Shown here: piece by piece, positions 1-21,313 of the stretch
Layout: the number at the start of each line of letters is the position of its first letter
How positions within the stretch are numbered: position 1 is the stretch's first letter
Assembly (NCBI RefSeq): GCF_024505145.1
Contig: NZ_JANIAA010000004.1
Coordinates: forward strand, 248,001-312,000
Origin: Streptomyces rugosispiralis
Lineage (GTDB): Bacteria > Actinomycetota > Actinomycetes > Streptomycetales > Streptomycetaceae
Direction of reading: 5' to 3'
DNA: 64,000 nucleotides
Notes under the pieces: model-generated
Databases searched by the model: none
What the model was told of the DNA's origin: nothing
What the model saw: the letters and a program-made list of their open reading frames with translations, nothing else
Translations under genes and position numbers: made by a program

Positions 1-683
1 ACGCGGTCTGCAGCGGCTTCGTCTTCGCCCTGGTCACGGCGGCCGGGCTGCTGTCCGCCGGGTCCGGCGCCCCCGCCCCGTACGCCCTGGTGATCGGCGC
101 CGATGTCTACTCCCGCATCATCGACCGCACCGACCGGCGCACCGCCGTGCTCTTCGGCGACGGGGCCGGGGCGGTGGTGCTGGGGCCCGTGCGTCCCGGC
201 TACGGCCTCGGCGGATCGCTGCTCACCAGCGACGGCGCGCTCCACGAGCTGATCGAGGTGACGGCGGGCGGCAGCCGCGCCCCGGCGTCGGAGAAGACCC
301 TCGCCGACGGGGGCCACTTCTTCCGGATGCGGGGCCGCGCGGTCAGCGAGTACGTCCTGACCGAGCTGCCGCGCGCGATCGGGCGTCTGCTGGCCGCGCA
401 CCGCACGGACCCCGCGAGCGTGGACCACTTCATTCCCCATCAGGCCAATGGCGTGCTGCTGGCCAAGGCGCTCGGCGACCTCGGACTGCCGCGGGCGCGC
501 ACTCATCTGACGGTGGCCGAGCACGGCAACACCAGCGCCGCCTCCATCCCGCTGGCGCTCGACGACGCACGGCGGCAGGGCGTGTTCGGCGACGGGGAGT
601 TGCTGCTGCTCGCCGGATTCGGCGGCGGGATGTCGCTCGGCGCCGCGCTGCTCACATGGCAGGACGGCCACCGCGGTCCGTGA
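1..683 (+). CDS. 3-oxoacyl-ACP synthase III (KASIII/FabH-like), 5' end cut by window edge
   Basis: Only the C-terminal part is in the window; the reading frame is open from base 3 and stops at TGA 681-683. The active-site cysteine lies in AVCSGF right at the edge (codon 9-11), the catalytic His in PHQAN (codon 438) and the Asn in EHGNTSAAS, so the Cys-His-Asn triad of KASIII is complete. Family enzymes condense an acyl-CoA with malonyl-ACP or malonyl-CoA. Beside a 3-hydroxyacyl-CoA dehydrogenase, and in a cluster that also has a crotonyl-CoA carboxylase/reductase, I infer that it makes acetoacetyl thioester for ethylmalonyl-CoA supply. A role as a PKS starter enzyme is less likely because the PKS has its own KSQ loading module. 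The 38-nt gap to the next gene suggests one operon. Confidence 0.85.
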   Translation, partial: AVCSGFVFALVTAAGLLSAGSGAPAPYALVIGADVYSRIIDRTDRRTAVLFGDGAGAVVLGPVRPGYGLGGSLLTSDGALHELIEVTAGGSRAPASEKTLADGGHFFRMRGRAVSEYVLTELPRAIGRLLAAHRTDPASVDHFIPHQANGVLLAKALGDLGLPRARTHLTVAEHGNTSAASIPLALDDARRQGVFGDGELLLLAGFGGGMSLGAALLTWQDGHRGP

Positions 684-721
684 CCAACCCAAGGTCCCAG
701 CCAGCGAAAGGACTCATCGGC

Positions 722-2440
722 ATGGCACAGCGCTTCCCCACCGTCGCGGTGTTCGGGCTCGGCACCACCGGCCGCCATCTCGTGGACGCCCTGGTCCGCG
801 GTGGCCGGCGGGTGATCGCCGTGGAGCGGGACGAACCGGCCCTGCGGCGCGGCCGGGCGGGGGTGGCCGCGCCGGACTCCGCCGTCGAGTTCACCACCGA
901 CCCGGCGGCCGCCGCCCGGGCCGAGCTGGTGGTCGAGGCGGTTCCCGAACGATTGGAGACCAAGCGCGGGCTGCTCGCCCGCGCCCATGCCGACTGCCCG
1001 CCGGAGACGGTGTTCGCCACCACGACCACCGGGCTCCCGGTGACCGAGATCGCCGTCGGCTCCGGACGGACCGATCGCACGGTGGGGCTGCACCTCTTCC
1101 CGCTGGGCCCCGACCGCGAGCAGCAGGCGGTGGAGGTGGTGGGCACCCCGCTCACCGCGGACGCGGTCCTGGCCGACGTCCGGGAGCTGGTCCGCGACCT
1201 GGGCCGGATCCCGGTGCGGGTGGCCGACCGGCCGGGCTTCGTCGGGGGCGCGCTCACCATGGCGTACCTCAACAACGCGGTGGCCATGTACGAGCGGCGT
1301 TACGCCTCGCGCGACAGCATCGACACCGCCATGACCCTGGGCTGCGGACTGCCGATGGGGCCGCTGGCCCAGTTGGACGCCATGGGTCTGGACACCGCGC
1401 GGGACTCCCTGGAGGCGCTGTACGAGCGCACCGGCGACCCGCGGTACGCGCCCGCGCCCACCCTGGCCCATATGGTGACCGCCGGTCTGCTCGGCGTGAA
1501 GGCGGGCCGCGGCTTCTACGAGTACGAGGCGGGCGGCGCGGCGCGGGGCGGGGAGACGGACGGCCTGGGCGAACCCGTACCGGCCCGTGCGGTGCGGCGG
1601 ATCGGGGTGGTGGGCTCGGGCACGATGGCCGTCGGGATCGCGGAGGTGTGTGCGCGCTCCGGCTATCCGACGGTGCTGGTGGCCCGGAGCGAGATACGCG
1701 CGAAGGAGGCGACGGCCGCCGTGGAGCGCTCGCTGGAGCGCGGGGTGCGGCGCGGCAAGCTGGCGCCCGAGTCGCTCACCGAGGCGATGGGCCGGCTGAC
1801 CGCGGGCCGCGAACTCCAGGCGCTCGGCGCCTGCGATCTGGTGGTCGAGGCCGTGGCGGAGGACATCGACGTCAAACGGGCCGTCTTCGCCGATCTGGAC
1901 CGGGTGTGCGCACCGGGCGCGGTGCTCGCCACCTCCACCTCCAGCCTGCCCGTCATCGAGTGCGCGATGGCGACGCGGCGGCCCGAGGACGTCATCGGGA
2001 TGCACTTCTTCAACCCGGCCCCGGTGATGCGGCTGGTCGAGGTGGTGCACACCGTGCTGACCTCCAAGGAGGCGCTCGGCACGGCGCACGCGGTGGCCGC
2101 GGCACTCGGCAAGCGTGCGGTGGACTGCCAGGACCGGGCCGGTTTCATCGTCAACGCCCTGCTCTTCCCCTATCTGAACAGCGCGGTGGCGATGCTCGAG
2201 GAGGGCTGGACCACCGCCGATGACATCGACACGGTGATGGCGGCCGGGCAGGGCTATCCGATGGGCCCGCTGCGGCTGCTGGATGTGATCGGCCTTGATG
2301 TGTCGCTCGCCATCCAGCGCACCCTGCACGGCACCTTCCGGGATCCGGCCCTGGCCCCGGCCCGCCACCTCCGGCGGCTGGTCGAGGCGGGTCACCTGGG
2401 CCGCAAGGGCGGGCGGGGGCTGCACCTCCACGAGCGATAG
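722..2440 (+). CDS. tandem 3-hydroxyacyl-CoA (3-hydroxybutyryl-CoA) dehydrogenase with a decayed N-terminal copy
   Basis: A protein of 572 aa, about twice the usual 280-300 aa of a 3-hydroxybutyryl-CoA dehydrogenase, made of two head-to-tail copies. The ATG follows an AAAGGA ribosome binding site. The C-terminal copy (from about residue 290) has GSGTMAVG for NAD(P) binding and the catalytic set TSSL (Ser), GMHFFNP (His), VEVV (Glu) and GFIVNALL (Asn). The N-terminal copy keeps GLGTTG and the His but has TTGL for TSSL and GFVGGALT for GFIVNALL, so the Ser and Asn are lost. There is no crotonase domain, so it is not a FadB-type fusion. Likely role: reduction of acetoacetyl-CoA to 3-hydroxybutyryl-CoA en route to crotonyl-CoA and ethylmalonyl-CoA. 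A strong hairpin follows the stop. Confidence 0.88.
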   Translation: MAQRFPTVAVFGLGTTGRHLVDALVRGGRRVIAVERDEPALRRGRAGVAAPDSAVEFTTDPAAAARAELVVEAVPERLETKRGLLARAHADCPPETVFATTTTGLPVTEIAVGSGRTDRTVGLHLFPLGPDREQQAVEVVGTPLTADAVLADVRELVRDLGRIPVRVADRPGFVGGALTMAYLNNAVAMYERRYASRDSIDTAMTLGCGLPMGPLAQLDAMGLDTARDSLEALYERTGDPRYAPAPTLAHMVTAGLLGVKAGRGFYEYEAGGAARGGETDGLGEPVPARAVRRIGVVGSGTMAVGIAEVCARSGYPTVLVARSEIRAKEATAAVERSLERGVRRGKLAPESLTEAMGRLTAGRELQALGACDLVVEAVAEDIDVKRAVFADLDRVCAPGAVLATSTSSLPVIECAMATRRPEDVIGMHFFNPAPVMRLVEVVHTVLTSKEALGTAHAVAAALGKRAVDCQDRAGFIVNALLFPYLNSAVAMLEEGWTTADDIDTVMAAGQGYPMGPLRLLDVIGLDVSLAIQRTLHGTFRDPALAPARHLRRLVEAGHLGRKGGRGLHLHER

Positions 2441-2455
2441 CGGCGGGCAACGGGG

Positions 2456-2497
2456 GGATGCCGGGGCCGGGGACAGACCTCCCCGGCCCCGGCATCC
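2456..2497 (+). terminator. perfect 18-bp hairpin after the KASIII/dehydrogenase operon
   Basis: Arms 2456-2473 and 2480-2497 are exact reverse complements around a 6-nt loop (CAGACC), starting 15 nt after the stop codon. There is no U-tract, as is common for Streptomyces terminators. It probably ends the leftmost operon and insulates the regulator region. Confidence 0.8.
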
Positions 2498-3073
2498 GTA
2501 TGCCCGCGGCGACGACAGCGGGTGCGAGGATGCCATTGGAATAGTCCAACGATGAGGTGTGTGGCTTCGGAATTCATCGGTACGGGAATAGGTATGCCGG
2601 CTCACTGTCCGCTTTATGGCATGAGAATTTCCGGCGAATCACTTGCGGTTACCAGCGGCAACAGACATAAGAACCGCATTGGCCATCAAAACGGGCAAAT
2701 AAATGTTCGAAACGGATCCCGGGGTCCTGTGCGTATGACCACTTCGTGTCGGGGTCAAGGATGTCGGAAGTTTTCCCGGGTGCGGCTAGGGGGTCTCGTG
2801 TATGCTGGCCCCTCCGAGCAAATGCCCACGTGAACGGGGGTGGCGCAGGTTGTCGGGGCGTTGGTGCACTTCGGCCTCAGTGCGTTGCCCCACGTAGGGG
2901 TGTCCCGCTCGCATCGCTTTTGTCGATCGTCGGGCAGTCCGCTCAGAATTGGTAATTCGTTAACGATGATTTTACGTGCGGCGATGGTGGCGTGACCGGT
3001 GGGCGTATAGCTTACTGGGAGGCGTTCGGGCTGCCGTGAGCAGTGCTTCGCGTCGCATTCGGGGGTGCGAGCA
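2498..3073 (+). promoter_or_regulatory. long leader/control region of the LAL regulator
   Basis: About 575 bp without a convincing gene. Bases 2520-2720 are clearly lower in GC than the rest of the window. Visible elements are a TTGGA-N4-TCCAA inverted repeat at 2536-2549, a CTAGGGGGT box at 2786-2794, and a CCCC-ACGTA-GGGG inverted repeat at 2888-2900 that contains a TAGGGGT box (2895-2901). A TATAGCTT motif at 3006-3013 could serve as the -10 element, about 60 nt before the regulator start. The boxes resemble those of the cluster promoters, so autoregulation is possible. Promoter positions are inferred only. Confidence 0.45.
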
Positions 3074-5950
3074 ATGGTGTTTTCATCGGCCAGAGCCAGA
3101 CAATTCGACGCGCAATTCGAGAGACTTCGCCGGGCGTTTTCCAGATGCCTGTCCGGGGAGGCGGGCATCGTGCTCGTCGAGGGCGCGGTCGGTTGTGGCA
3201 AGACCTATACGCTCGAAGCCGTCACGGCCCATGCGGCGAAGGCCGGAGCCCTCGTCCTCAAGGCATACGGAACCTCGGCCGACCGCGCTCCGCTCGGCAC
3301 GCTGCGCCAGCTTCTGGACTCGCCCCGGCTCCCCAAGGCGACCGCCGACCACCTGCGCCGGGCACTCGACCACGGCGCCCTCGACGCCGCCCCGCCCCGG
3401 GAAACCCCAGGTGGCGACCCCGCGAGCGCGAACCCCACCCATGTGCAGGGCGCCCGGGAGTTCCGCGCCGCCCTCCATGAACTCGCCTCCCGCGAACCGG
3501 TGGTGATCTGTGTCGACGAACTCCAGCTCGTCGACACGGCGTCACTTCAGTACCTGCTGTACCTGGCGACCCGTTCGCGCTCCGCCAAACTCCTCATGGT
3601 GTTCGCGCAGGCGACGGACAGCGAACAGAAAGACGCCGTTTTCAATACCGAACTGCTGCGCCAGCCCAATTTCCGGCGGCTGCGGCTGGAGCGGCTGTCC
3701 TGGGACGAGACGGCACATCTGCTCACCACTCGTCTGGGACTTCCGGATTCCACCGATGTGGCCTACACGTGGTATGAGGTGAGCGGCGGTAATCCGTTGT
3801 TGCTACGCGCGGTGATTGACGATTACCGCACCGCGGGGGCGCCCCCACGGCGCAGCCGCGCAGTGGAGCCCGTGGTGGGCGACATGTTTGTGCAGGCCGT
3901 GCTCACCTGTGTCTGCCGCAGCGGGCGCACCGTCTCCCGGCTGGCCGAGGGCATCGCGGTGCTCGGGGCGTCCGCCTCCCTCGAACTCCTCGGCCGGTTG
4001 CTGCGCATCGGCCCCGCCGGCACCCGCCGCGGAGTCGCGGCGCTGGACGCGGCGGGCCTCGTCGACGGCCTCGCCTTCCGCCACCCGTATGTCGAGGCCG
4101 CGGTGTTGGAGGACATGGACCCCGAGGTCCGGCTGGACATGCACCGGCGCGCCGCCGTCCTGCTGCACCAGGGCGGCGGGGCGACCCTCGCGGTGGCCCG
4201 CCATCTGCTCGCCGCCCAGGCCGCCGACGAGCCCTGGGCGGTGCCACTGCTCCGGGACGCCGCGCAGCAGGCGCTCGCCGAGGACGACGCCAAGCTGGCG
4301 GTGGCCTGTCTGGAGCTGGCGTACGCGGCCTGCGCGGACGAGGAGCTGCGGGCCGGGATCAGGATCGGCACCGCCGGGATCATGTGGCGGCTCAACCCCT
4401 CGGCGTCCGAGCGGATGCTGGAGGAGCCGCTGGCCGCGCTGTGCGCCGACCGGCTGCCCGCCTCCCATATCGGGCGGCTGATCGAGCTGTTGCTCGCCCA
4501 CGGCCGGATCGAGGAGGCGCGCGGCGCCATCGGCCGGCTCAACGCCGTCATGAGCAACGCGGGACCCACCTCGATGTCCCAGTTCCGGCTGACCGCCCGC
4601 TGGGCCCAGGAGTCCGGTGCGCAGGACCGGCCCCCCGGGGCCACGGCGCGCCAGGGCGAGGACGGCGGCGCCTCCCGCGCGCAGCTCAGATCCCGCAGAC
4701 CCTCCGCGCTGTCGACCATCACCGCGGCGTTCAGCGGCTTCTTCGGCCGCGGCGGGAGCGAGGAGTCACCGGTCGCCGCCGCCGAGAAGGTGCTCGATGT
4801 GTCGCCGCTCACCGACGCCACCTTCGAGCCCATCGTCAACTCGGTGAACGCGCTGGTGTACGCGGGCCGCCCGGACAAGGCCGCGCCGTGGTGCGACGCG
4901 CTGATGGAGGAGGCCGAGCGGCGCCGGGCGCCGGGCTGGCAGGCCATCTTCGCCTCGATCCGCGCCGAGATCGCCCTGCGGCAGGGCAACCTCGTGGAGT
5001 CGGCGGCCTACGCGACCACCGCCCTGGAGATCGTGCCCGGCCGCGACGGAAGCGTCTTCATCGGCGGCCCCCTGGCCAGCCAGATCCTGGCGTACACGGA
5101 GATGGGCAAGCATGACGCGGCGGCGCGGCATCTGAGCCGCCCGGTCCCGGAGGCGCTGTTCAAGAGCATCTACGGACTGGGCTACACCCGCGCCCGCGGC
5201 CGCTACTACCTGGCCACCAACCGCATCAACGCGGCGCTCGGCGAATTCCTGATGGCCGGCCGGCTCGCCCAGCTGTGGGAGCTGGATCAGCCGGCGCTGC
5301 TGCCCTGGCGCTCGGACGCCGCCGAGGCATGGCTGGAGCTCGGCGACCGCGAGAAGGCCGCCAACCTGGTCTCCGAGCAGCTGGCCAGGAACGGCGCCGG
5401 GGACTCCCGGGTCCGCGGCGTCTCCCTGCGGTTACTGGCCGCGGCGGGCGACATCGAGAACCGGTCCCGGCTGCTCGGCCAGGCCGTCGAGGAGCTGCAG
5501 TGTTCCGGCGACCGCCTGGAGCTGGCCCGGGCGCTGGACGATCTGGGTCGTACGCTGCGCGGTTCCGGGGAGCTGGGGCGGGCCGACGCCATCATGGGCC
5601 GGGCCTGGCGGATGGCCAAGGAGTGCGGCGCCGAGGAGCTGTGCGCCCGGATCCGCCTCGACTCGGGTCTGGAGGCCCACGATCCACGGCCGGTGGTGCG
5701 GCCGGTGTCCGGACCACTCGGCCCGAAACCGGCGGTGCCGCCGTCCCTGGGCACCAAGCTCAGCGAATCCGAGGCCCGGGTCGCCGCCCTGGCGGTGGAC
5801 GGTTATACGAACCGGGAAATAGCCGCCAGCCTGTTCATCACCATCAGCACGGTGGAACAGCATTTGACGCGGGTGTACCGCAAGCTGAATATCAGGAGCC
5901 GGCAGCAGCTGCCGACCGCGCTCCGGGCCCAGGTGGACGAAATCGCCTGA
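3074..5950 (+). CDS. LAL-family (large ATP-binding LuxR) transcriptional activator, pathway-specific
   Basis: A 958-aa protein with an N-terminal AAA/NTPase part (Walker A GAVGCGKT, Lys43-Thr44; an acidic VICVDELQ segment about 100 residues on as Walker B), a long helical TPR-like middle, and a C-terminal LuxR helix-turn-helix at about residues 894-955 (LSESEARVAALA ... GYTNREIAASL ... STVEQHLTRVY). LAL proteins activate many macrolide and polyene clusters. The ATG at 3074 was chosen because GGGGG at 3061-3065 sits 8 nt upstream; an in-frame GTG at 3065 is possible. Leu787 is encoded by TTA (5432-5434), the only in-frame TTA I found in the window, so translation should need the bldA tRNA. Probable binding sites are the TAGGGG boxes upstream of the PKS, sugar and ccr operons. 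A 21-bp tandem repeat and a 26-bp palindrome follow. Confidence 0.93.
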   Translation: MVFSSARARQFDAQFERLRRAFSRCLSGEAGIVLVEGAVGCGKTYTLEAVTAHAAKAGALVLKAYGTSADRAPLGTLRQLLDSPRLPKATADHLRRALDHGALDAAPPRETPGGDPASANPTHVQGAREFRAALHELASREPVVICVDELQLVDTASLQYLLYLATRSRSAKLLMVFAQATDSEQKDAVFNTELLRQPNFRRLRLERLSWDETAHLLTTRLGLPDSTDVAYTWYEVSGGNPLLLRAVIDDYRTAGAPPRRSRAVEPVVGDMFVQAVLTCVCRSGRTVSRLAEGIAVLGASASLELLGRLLRIGPAGTRRGVAALDAAGLVDGLAFRHPYVEAAVLEDMDPEVRLDMHRRAAVLLHQGGGATLAVARHLLAAQAADEPWAVPLLRDAAQQALAEDDAKLAVACLELAYAACADEELRAGIRIGTAGIMWRLNPSASERMLEEPLAALCADRLPASHIGRLIELLLAHGRIEEARGAIGRLNAVMSNAGPTSMSQFRLTARWAQESGAQDRPPGATARQGEDGGASRAQLRSRRPSALSTITAAFSGFFGRGGSEESPVAAAEKVLDVSPLTDATFEPIVNSVNALVYAGRPDKAAPWCDALMEEAERRRAPGWQAIFASIRAEIALRQGNLVESAAYATTALEIVPGRDGSVFIGGPLASQILAYTEMGKHDAAARHLSRPVPEALFKSIYGLGYTRARGRYYLATNRINAALGEFLMAGRLAQLWELDQPALLPWRSDAAEAWLELGDREKAANLVSEQLARNGAGDSRVRGVSLRLLAAAGDIENRSRLLGQAVEELQCSGDRLELARALDDLGRTLRGSGELGRADAIMGRAWRMAKECGAEELCARIRLDSGLEAHDPRPVVRPVSGPLGPKPAVPPSLGTKLSESEARVAALAVDGYTNREIAASLFITISTVEQHLTRVYRKLNIRSRQQLPTALRAQVDEIA

Positions 5951-6032
5951 AGACGGGGATCGCCTGAGCGAAGACGGGGATCGCCTGAGCGAAGACGGGG
6001 ATCGCCCGAGTGATGGCGGGGATCGCCTGAGC
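5949..6032 (+). repeat. four tandem 21-bp units directly after the regulator stop codon
   Basis: Units start at 5949, 5970, 5991 and 6012, with a degenerate fifth from 6033. Each holds GGGGATCGCCTGAG or a close variant, resembling the last codons of the regulator (ATC GCC TGA). The array looks like slippage duplication of the gene's own 3' end. No coding role is seen. Confidence 0.85.
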
Positions 6033-6057
6033 GATGACGAGGGCGATGTCCCGCGGA

Positions 6058-6083
6058 AGGGGTGGCCGCATGCGGCCACCCCT
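6058..6083. promoter_or_regulatory. perfect 26-bp palindrome between the regulator and rmlA
   Basis: Two 13-nt arms, each beginning or ending with AGGGGTGGCC, meet without a loop at 6070/6071. It could be the terminator of the regulator gene. The half-sites also match the AGGGGTGG core of the boxes found at the cluster promoters, so it may instead be an operator. The sequence alone does not decide. Confidence 0.6.
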
Positions 6084-6093
6084 GTTCCATGCC

Positions 6094-6166
6094 CACCCCT
6101 GATTACCCCCCTATCGCCGCGGCAGACCTGGAGTGCGGGCTGACCGCGTTGATAGCTTCTGGCCGC
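6094..6166 (+). promoter_or_regulatory. candidate rmlA promoter with inverted AGGGG boxes
   Basis: CCACCCCT (6093-6100) and ACCCCCCTA (6105-6113) are the cluster boxes in reverse orientation, 12 nt apart. A TAGCTT element at 6153-6158 lies 8 nt before the rmlA ATG at 6167, and no ribosome binding site is visible before that ATG, so a leaderless transcript is possible. Box orientation and distance differ from the other promoters, so this site is the weaker member of the set. Confidence 0.4.
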
Positions 6167-7039
6167 ATGAAGGGCATAGTCCTCGCCGGAGGAAGCGGTA
6201 CCCGACTGCATCCTTTGACACATGCGGTGTCGAAGCAGATCCTTCCCGTCTACAACAAACCGATGATCTATTACCCGCTGTCGGTCCTCATGCTCGGCGG
6301 CGTCAGGGAAATCCAGATCATCTCGACCCCGCTCCATGTGGAGCTGTTCCGCGCGCTTCTCGGCGACGGCGGCCGGCTGGGTCTTTCGATCGAGTACGCC
6401 GAGCAGCCCGAGGCCAATGGAATCGCCGAGGCATTCATCATCGGAGCCGAGTTCATCGGCGATGACCAGGTGGCGCTGGTCCTCGGAGACAATATCTTCC
6501 ACGGGCCCGGTTTTTCGAAGATGCTGCACCATGAGGCAAGCCATGTCGACGGCTGTGTGCTTTTCGGCTACGGAGTCAAGGACCCGGAACGGTACGGCGT
6601 CGGGGAAATGGATGAGCGCGGGCGGCTGATCTCCCTCGAGGAGAAGCCGGCCGCCCCCAAATCCAATCTGGCCATCACCGGTCTGTATCTCTACGACAAC
6701 GACGTCGTGGACATCGCCAAGAACGTACGGCCGTCCGGGCGCGGCGAACTGGAGATCACCGACGTCAACCGCGTCTATCTGGAACGCGGAAAGGCCAGAC
6801 TGGTGGGGCTCGGCCGCGGATTCGCCTGGCTGGACACCGGAACCCATGACTCGCTGCTCCAGGCGGGCCAGTATGTGCAGCTTCTGGAGCAGCGCCAGGG
6901 AGTGCGGATCGCCTGTCTCGAGGAGATAGCCTTCCGGATGGGGTTCATCGACGCCGCCGCCTGCTATGAGCTCGGTGCGGAGCTCAGCAAGACGGAGTAC
7001 GGACAATATCTGATGGATATCGCGGCCAATAACCGCTGA
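6167..7039 (+). CDS. rmlA: glucose-1-phosphate thymidylyltransferase
   Basis: A 290-aa protein of the usual RmlA length. The nucleotide-binding motif [13 protein letters not shown] starts at residue 5, and VLGDNIFHG holds the metal-binding aspartate. It makes dTDP-glucose from glucose 1-phosphate and dTTP, the first step to the cluster's deoxysugar. The open frame extends upstream to 6062, but MKGIVLAGG is the normal family N-terminus. rmlB follows after 13 nt and is probably co-transcribed. RmlA paralogues also serve cell-wall rhamnose, but its place between the regulator and the PKS assigns it to this pathway. Confidence 0.95.
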   Translation: MKGIVLAGGSGTRLHPLTHAVSKQILPVYNKPMIYYPLSVLMLGGVREIQIISTPLHVELFRALLGDGGRLGLSIEYAEQPEANGIAEAFIIGAEFIGDDQVALVLGDNIFHGPGFSKMLHHEASHVDGCVLFGYGVKDPERYGVGEMDERGRLISLEEKPAAPKSNLAITGLYLYDNDVVDIAKNVRPSGRGELEITDVNRVYLERGKARLVGLGRGFAWLDTGTHDSLLQAGQYVQLLEQRQGVRIACLEEIAFRMGFIDAAACYELGAELSKTEYGQYLMDIAANNR

Positions 7040-7052
7040 AGGGTTGTCTCCA

Positions 7053-8027
7053 GTGCGCATAGTTGTGACCGGCGGCGCGGGCTTCATCGGCTCCCACTTC
7101 GTCCGGCAGACCCTGACAGGGGCGTACGCGGCCTGGGCGGACGCCCAGGTCGTGGTGGTCGACAAGCTCACCTACGCGGGCAACGAGGCCAACCTGGCCG
7201 AGGTCGCCGACAGTCCCCGGCTGCGCTTCGTCCGCGGTGACATCTGTGACGGCGAGCTCGTCGGCGAGGTGCTGCGGGACACCGATCTGGTGGTCCACTT
7301 CGCCGCGGAATCGCATGTCGACCGCTCGATATCCGGCGCCGAGGAATTCGTGCGGACCAATGTCCTGGGCACCCACACCCTCCTCAACGCGGCCGCGAAC
7401 GCGGAGGTCGGAAAGTTCGTCCACATCTCCACGGACGAGGTCTACGGATCCATCGAAAGCGGCTCCTGGAGCGAAGAGCAGCCACTCGAGCCCAACTCGC
7501 CGTATTCCGCCTCCAAGGCGTCTTCCGATCTGCTGGCACGGGCCTTCCACCGCACCCATGGACTGCCCGTCTGTGTGACCCGCTGCTCCAACAACTACGG
7601 CCCGTACCAGCACCCCGAGAAGGTCATTCCGCTCTTCGTCACTAACCTCATGGACGGCAGACCGGTGCCGCTCTACGGCGACGGCGGGAATGTCCGGGAC
7701 TGGCTGCATGTGGACGACCACTGCCGCGGTATCGCGCTGGTCGCCGAGAACGGCCGCCCGGGAGAGGTCTACAACATCGGCGGCGGCACCGAACTGACCA
7801 ATCTGGAACTCACGGAACGACTGCTCGAACTGCTCGGCGCCGACCGCTCCCTGATCGAGCGGGTGCCCGACCGCAAGGGCCATGACCGCCGTTACTCGGT
7901 GGACATCGCGAAAATCTCCGCGGAACTCGGCTACCACCCCGTGATGTCGTTCGAGAACGGCCTCGCGGAAACCGCCAAGTGGTACATGACACACCGGGGT
8001 TGGTGGGAACCGCTCAAGAAGATGTGA
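7053..8027 (+). CDS. rmlB: dTDP-glucose 4,6-dehydratase
   Basis: A 324-aa extended SDR protein. GGAGFIGSH binds NAD, ISTDEVYGS carries the active-site Thr-Asp-Glu, and the catalytic pair is YSASK. It converts dTDP-glucose to dTDP-4-keto-6-deoxyglucose, the branch point for the 2,3-dehydratase and epimerase further right. The GTG at 7053 was chosen because GAAGGG (7038-7043) lies 9 nt upstream and the protein then begins VRIVVTGGAGFIG; a TTG at 7044 is the alternative. The stop at 8025-8027 directly abuts the PKS promoter. Confidence 0.95.
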   Translation: MRIVVTGGAGFIGSHFVRQTLTGAYAAWADAQVVVVDKLTYAGNEANLAEVADSPRLRFVRGDICDGELVGEVLRDTDLVVHFAAESHVDRSISGAEEFVRTNVLGTHTLLNAAANAEVGKFVHISTDEVYGSIESGSWSEEQPLEPNSPYSASKASSDLLARAFHRTHGLPVCVTRCSNNYGPYQHPEKVIPLFVTNLMDGRPVPLYGDGGNVRDWLHVDDHCRGIALVAENGRPGEVYNIGGGTELTNLELTERLLELLGADRSLIERVPDRKGHDRRYSVDIAKISAELGYHPVMSFENGLAETAKWYMTHRGWWEPLKKM

Positions 8028-8097
8028 CCACCCCTACGCCGAGGGTTAGGGGTGGATGCGGTTAGGGGTGGTTGAGTCGACTCCCGCCCCATACCGT
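8028..8097 (+). promoter_or_regulatory. PKS promoter with TAGGGGT activator boxes
   Basis: Two direct TTAGGGGTGG boxes (TAGGGGT at 8047-8053 and 8063-8069, 16 bp apart) follow an inverted CCACCCCTA (8028-8036). A -10-like TACCGT lies at 8092-8097, 29 bp after the start of the last box. There is no standard -35, as expected for an activated promoter. Predicted transcription start is near 8104, leaving a leader of about 60 nt before the start codon at 8165. Confidence 0.65.
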
Positions 8098-8164
8098 CGA
8101 CTTCCGGATCATGGTCAGTCCAGTCGCGTCGGAATCTCAACTGAGAGAAGAGTCTGAGGTCGTG

Positions 8165-21312
<13,148 letters not shown>

Positions 21313-21313
<1 letters not shown>

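Noticed and set aside
722-2440. FadB-like fatty-acid oxidation multifunctional protein
   Set aside because: No crotonase domain; both halves are 3-hydroxyacyl-CoA dehydrogenase.
503-2605. 700-codon minus-strand frame over the dehydrogenase gene
   Set aside because: Overlaps a clear plus-strand enzyme with conserved motifs; its own translation shows no recognisable family.
2522-2955. Small plus-strand frames in the regulator leader
   Set aside because: No ribosome binding sites or known motifs, codon use unlike neighbours; treated as control region.
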